A stretch of 7,376 bases of DNA from Oscillospiraceae bacterium (GTDB lineage Bacteria > Bacillota > Clostridia > Oscillospirales > Oscillospiraceae): positions 1-7,376 of the forward strand of contig JAITQY010000029.1 in the NCBI GenBank assembly GCA_031288675.1, in the 5' to 3' direction. The position numbers and the translations under genes are program-made. The notes beneath the pieces were generated by a model. That model had not been told where the DNA came from and searched no databases. It saw only the letters and a list, made by a program, of their open reading frames with translations. Positions within the stretch are counted from its first letter, which is position 1. Each line of letters begins with the position of its first letter. Shown here piece after piece: positions 5,010 to 7,376 of the stretch.

Positions 5010-5892
5010 AGGATTACTGAAAGAGCAGATACGCAGCGACCCGCAAATAGCGGGAATGCTAACCAGTTACGGCGGAGAACCGGCATTTTTCTATCAAAAG
5101 TCTCCGCCCGATACTGACCGAGCATGGCATAAGCCGTGTTATCCGAGAGCGGATTATAACATTGATATGAGATATGACCCTGAACGCAAAACGGCGGGGA
5201 CTCTAACGGTTAACGTATGGTGCAGTTCAGACAGCTTATCAATGCCGGAAGATATAGAGAAACGACTGACGGAGATTATAGACGGCACATTTTACACGTC
5301 AGACGGCGACAGTGTGTGTGCAGTTTGGAGCCGGTCTGACGCGTTCGACTTTGAAAAAAACCTTACGGGAAATAGGTCGATGCCTGAAGGAGTCGGCGCT
5401 ACGATAGAGTTCGATTTATTATCATTTCCCTGTCAGCTGACAACCGACCCTGACCCGATACAAGGCGCGCATATCTGGACGAGAAAATACTTTCCGGCAA
5501 TCGGGATAATAACGCAGGAATACCTGCCGCCGATATGGAAGCCTACAGACGAAACCCCTGCTATATACTGGCGGTTTGCAGGCATAAGCGCAGATAACCG
5601 GCAAAGCTATGCGCTTAACTGGTACACGGCACAAATCGCGGCGCATATCATAGCCGACAGCGTGACGGAGCGGAACCGTTGGTTAAAGTCAATAGTCGAG
5701 CGTATGCAGCTTGACGGAGAAATAGTACTGCCAAACGGAGCGCCTATGTTCATTAATCAGGTACAGGTAAGGCACGGCGCGGATCCGCTTAGGGATGGGC
5801 AGCTGCAAATAAGCGGGCAATATCCCGTTAGGGCGGCGCACCGCAAAGAACACGCGGAAAATATACTGCGGAACGCTAATTTTAATGGGTAA
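5002..5892 (+). CDS. Probable tail-completion/terminator protein, two-part
   Basis: The product is 296 residues from ATG 5002. The first part (about 1-147) has MLKGLLKEQIRSD, GGEPAFFYQKSPPDTDRAW (24-42), YPRADYNIDMRYDPERKTAG (47-66), TLTVNVW, a helix MPEDIEKRLTEIIDG (81-95), and GATIEFDLLSFPCQLTTDPD (132-151). This resembles the small alpha/beta tail-completion proteins of the Tc1/DUF3168 kind that cap the tail tube and join it to the head. The second part (about 185-277) again begins with a PAIYWR strand, has a long helix (HIIADSVTERNRWLKSIVER) and ends in strands with LRDGQLQISGQYPV, so it may be a diverged repeat. At about twice the usual length of a single tail terminator, it is either a two-domain version or a fusion. 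Context (after gp10-like, before the sheath) supports a tail-completion role; certainty is moderate. Confidence 0.6.
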   Translation: MLKGLLKEQIRSDPQIAGMLTSYGGEPAFFYQKSPPDTDRAWHKPCYPRADYNIDMRYDPERKTAGTLTVNVWCSSDSLSMPEDIEKRLTEIIDGTFYTSDGDSVCAVWSRSDAFDFEKNLTGNRSMPEGVGATIEFDLLSFPCQLTTDPDPIQGAHIWTRKYFPAIGIITQEYLPPIWKPTDETPAIYWRFAGISADNRQSYALNWYTAQIAAHIIADSVTERNRWLKSIVERMQLDGEIVLPNGAPMFINQVQVRHGADPLRDGQLQISGQYPVRAAHRKEHAENILRNANFNG

Positions 5893-5894
5893 AA

Positions 5895-5904
5895 AAAGGA
5901 GGTG
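5895..5904 (+). promoter_or_regulatory. Ribosome binding site fixing the 5911 start
   Basis: AAAGGAGGTG has its GGAGG core eight bases before ATG 5911. An in-frame GTG at 5902 overlaps this site and is therefore not the start. Confidence 0.75.
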
Positions 5905-5910
5905 TCGGTA

Positions 5911-6117
5911 ATGGCAAAAAGTACGCAAACAGTTCAAAACTCTGTAAATCAAGAACCAACTTACAGTATAGACGAGATTGCAAGGGCGGCGCAAACGAAG
6001 TTCGGCGTTATGCCTGAGGTTGCAAAAGTTGCATTGATTACAGCAGGCAAAAAGAAAGCTACGCTGAGCGAGGCGGAGCAAATAATAAGTAAATTTCAAA
6101 AAAGGGAGGTAAAGTAA
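5911..6117 (+). CDS. Small helical protein of unknown function before the tail sheath
   Basis: The 68-residue product has a polar N-terminus (residues 1-16), then a compact helical domain: YSIDEIARAAQTKFGVMPEV (18-37), AKVALITAGKKKATLSEAEQ (38-57), and IISKFQKREVK. The pattern 'Ys-x-eEla-aa-x-xF-v-x-pEv-aAL-x-xgk-x-xaT-x-xEA-x-xi-x-xF-x-kxEV' reads as a conserved small phage domain, but I cannot name it. There are no transmembrane segments or cysteines. The start is 18 bases after the tail-completion stop, and its TAA (6115-6117) directly abuts the sheath ATG (6118), so translation of the two is probably coupled. It may be a sheath or tail assembly accessory. DNA binding is possible given the helical layout, but no clear helix-turn-helix is seen. 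Confidence 0.65.
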   Translation: MAKSTQTVQNSVNQEPTYSIDEIARAAQTKFGVMPEVAKVALITAGKKKATLSEAEQIISKFQKREVK

Positions 6118-7376
6118 ATGGCGGCATTTTTCATACCCGGAGAAAAGAAGATACGTCCAGGCGTATATGACCGTTACGAAAACTACGGCACACCGCCTAC
6201 GGCGGGAGCGGCAGACGGTGTTTGCGCGGCGGTACTGCGGTCTAATTGGGGGGCTACAGGTCAGGCAATACTGCTTGAAAGCTATGCGGATATAGCTAAA
6301 TACTACGGCGACGGAGGCACGACCGCAGTGCCTATGGAACAATTCAAGGGCGGCGCGAGAACCGTATACGCGGTTAGGGCAGGAAGCGGAGGCACAGCCG
6401 GTACATATAGTATCGCGGATACAGACGTAGTAGCCGTAGCAACCCTGACGATGAAATATCCCGGAAGCCGTGAATTCAGCGTGACCATCAGACCGACGAT
6501 TGAAGACCCGAATACGTTTGAACTGCTGATTTTAGACGGCACGACGCAGTTAGAGCGGCTGTTGTTTTCCAACACTAACGTTGACACCCTGTTAAACGCA
6601 TACACGGCGGCTGGAAGCAACTATTATACGCTGACAAAGCTAACAGACAGCACAAACGCTATCGCGACGATTGACCAAGCAGCGATAACCCCAGGAACAG
6701 ATCCAACCGTTGACACAGCGGCGTACTCGGCAGCGCTTGACATACTGGAAGCGTACCGCTGGAACGTGCTGTCTATCGACACTAACGACGTGCCGACACA
6801 GCTGTTAATGCAGCAATATCTTGACCGTATCTATCAGGACGGCAAGTTTGTTATGGGCGTGGTCGGCGAGCCTGCAGGCGTTACGTTTGAAACAAGATTA
6901 CAGCACGCGAGCGCGTTCAACGACTATAAGGTTGTGTATGTCGGCAACGGATTTATTGACGCATCCGGAGCAAGTTACGACGGCTATCTCGCGGCGGCAA
7001 GGATAGCGGGTCTTATTGCCGGCACGCCAAGCAATGAGAGCATTACGCGCCTTGCAATCAGCGGCGCGGTAAGCCTTACAGAACCGCTGACAAATAACCA
7101 GTATGAGCGCGCAATAAAAGGCGGAATGCTGACGTTCAGTGTAAGCGCGGCAAATACGGTATGGGTCGAACAGGGGATTAACACGTTAGTACTTCCGGGT
7201 ACTACCGAAGACGAGGGCTGGAAGAAAATCAAGCGTGTAAAGGTACGGTTTGAGATTATGCAACGTATCAACGACACGGTCGACCCGCTTGTGGGACGGA
7301 TCAACAACGACCCTGACGGGCGAATGAATATTATTCAGGTGAGTAACGCGGTATGCACGGCAATGGCTGCCGAGAA
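6118..7376 (+). CDS. Phage tail sheath protein (3' end outside window)
   Basis: The frame is open from ATG 6118 to the window end, giving 419 residues without a stop. The N-terminus (AAFFIPGEKKIRPGVYDRYE, then NYG) has the RPGVYxRYxNxG start typical of contractile-tail sheaths. Middle segments include VCAAVLRSNWG (35-45), KGGARTVYAVRAGSGGTAGT, the beta insert TLTMKYPGSREFSVTIRP, and ALDILEAYRWNVLSIDTND. Further on are GKFVMGVVGEPAG and YDGYLAAARIAGLIAGTPSN. The C-terminal domain starts near W368 (KKIKRVKVRFEIMQRINDTV, DPLVGRINNDPDGR). This is the Phage_sheath_1 layout, and it makes the phage a myovirus type. The sheath polymer contracts to drive the tube into the host. The ribosome binding site is GGGAGGT (6104-6110) with seven bases spacing. 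Probably only a few tens of residues are missing. Confidence 0.92.
   Translation, partial: MAAFFIPGEKKIRPGVYDRYENYGTPPTAGAADGVCAAVLRSNWGATGQAILLESYADIAKYYGDGGTTAVPMEQFKGGARTVYAVRAGSGGTAGTYSIADTDVVAVATLTMKYPGSREFSVTIRPTIEDPNTFELLILDGTTQLERLLFSNTNVDTLLNAYTAAGSNYYTLTKLTDSTNAIATIDQAAITPGTDPTVDTAAYSAALDILEAYRWNVLSIDTNDVPTQLLMQQYLDRIYQDGKFVMGVVGEPAGVTFETRLQHASAFNDYKVVYVGNGFIDASGASYDGYLAAARIAGLIAGTPSNESITRLAISGAVSLTEPLTNNQYERAIKGGMLTFSVSAANTVWVEQGINTLVLPGTTEDEGWKKIKRVKVRFEIMQRINDTVDPLVGRINNDPDGRMNIIQVSNAVCTAMAAE

Noticed and set aside
5689..6342. 217-codon open frame on the - strand
   Set aside because: It spans three + strand genes and their junctions, and its translation is rich in R, Y, C and F without any domain; a shadow.

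Overview
This window is a late structural-gene module of a contractile-tailed (myovirus-type) bacteriophage or prophage. It runs from the end of an unidentified gene, through head assembly and the head-tail neck, into the tail sheath gene. Every supported gene is on the + strand. The genes are tightly packed, and nearly all have a strong GGAGG-type ribosome binding site a few bases before the start codon. The strong Shine-Dalgarno sites, mid-range base composition and protein flavour fit a host in the Bacillota, most likely Clostridia. That host call is inference; no host gene is present.

Layout. 3-146: C-terminal end of an unidentified protein. 147-364: a break in the operon, with a strong intrinsic terminator (173-197) followed by two tiny overlapping ORFs that each have a ribosome binding site. 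365-1525: scaffold-like head protein, with an apparent second in-frame start (962) behind its own strong ribosome binding site, giving a nested 187-residue product. 1528-1956: DUF2190-like capsid decoration (cement) protein. 1975-3015: major capsid protein. 3031-3384: small protein ending in a canonical C2H2 zinc finger. 3396-3842, 3856-4212, 4212-4688 and 5002-5892: a neck set of connector/adaptor, head-closure protein, HK97 gp10-like neck protein and probable tail-completion protein. A small SH3-like protein of unknown role (4728-5009) is inserted before the last of these. 5911-6117: small conserved-looking protein of unknown role. 6118 to the window end: tail sheath protein, missing its last residues.

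How the genes work together. The scaffold and major capsid protein would build the prohead, and the decoration protein would bind the shell. The adaptor and head-closure proteins sit under the portal and seal the DNA-filled head. The gp10-like and tail-completion proteins cap and join the tail, whose sheath is encoded last. No prohead protease, portal or terminase is recognisable here; they would lie upstream if present.

Most interesting points: the nested scaffold start (known in principle from lambda C/Nu3, but here the long form lacks a recognisable protease), the eukaryote-style C2H2 finger on a head/neck-region protein, the terminator plus micro-ORFs inside a head-gene operon, and the possible internal duplication in the tail-completion protein. 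All family calls are from reading the translations, without database searches.
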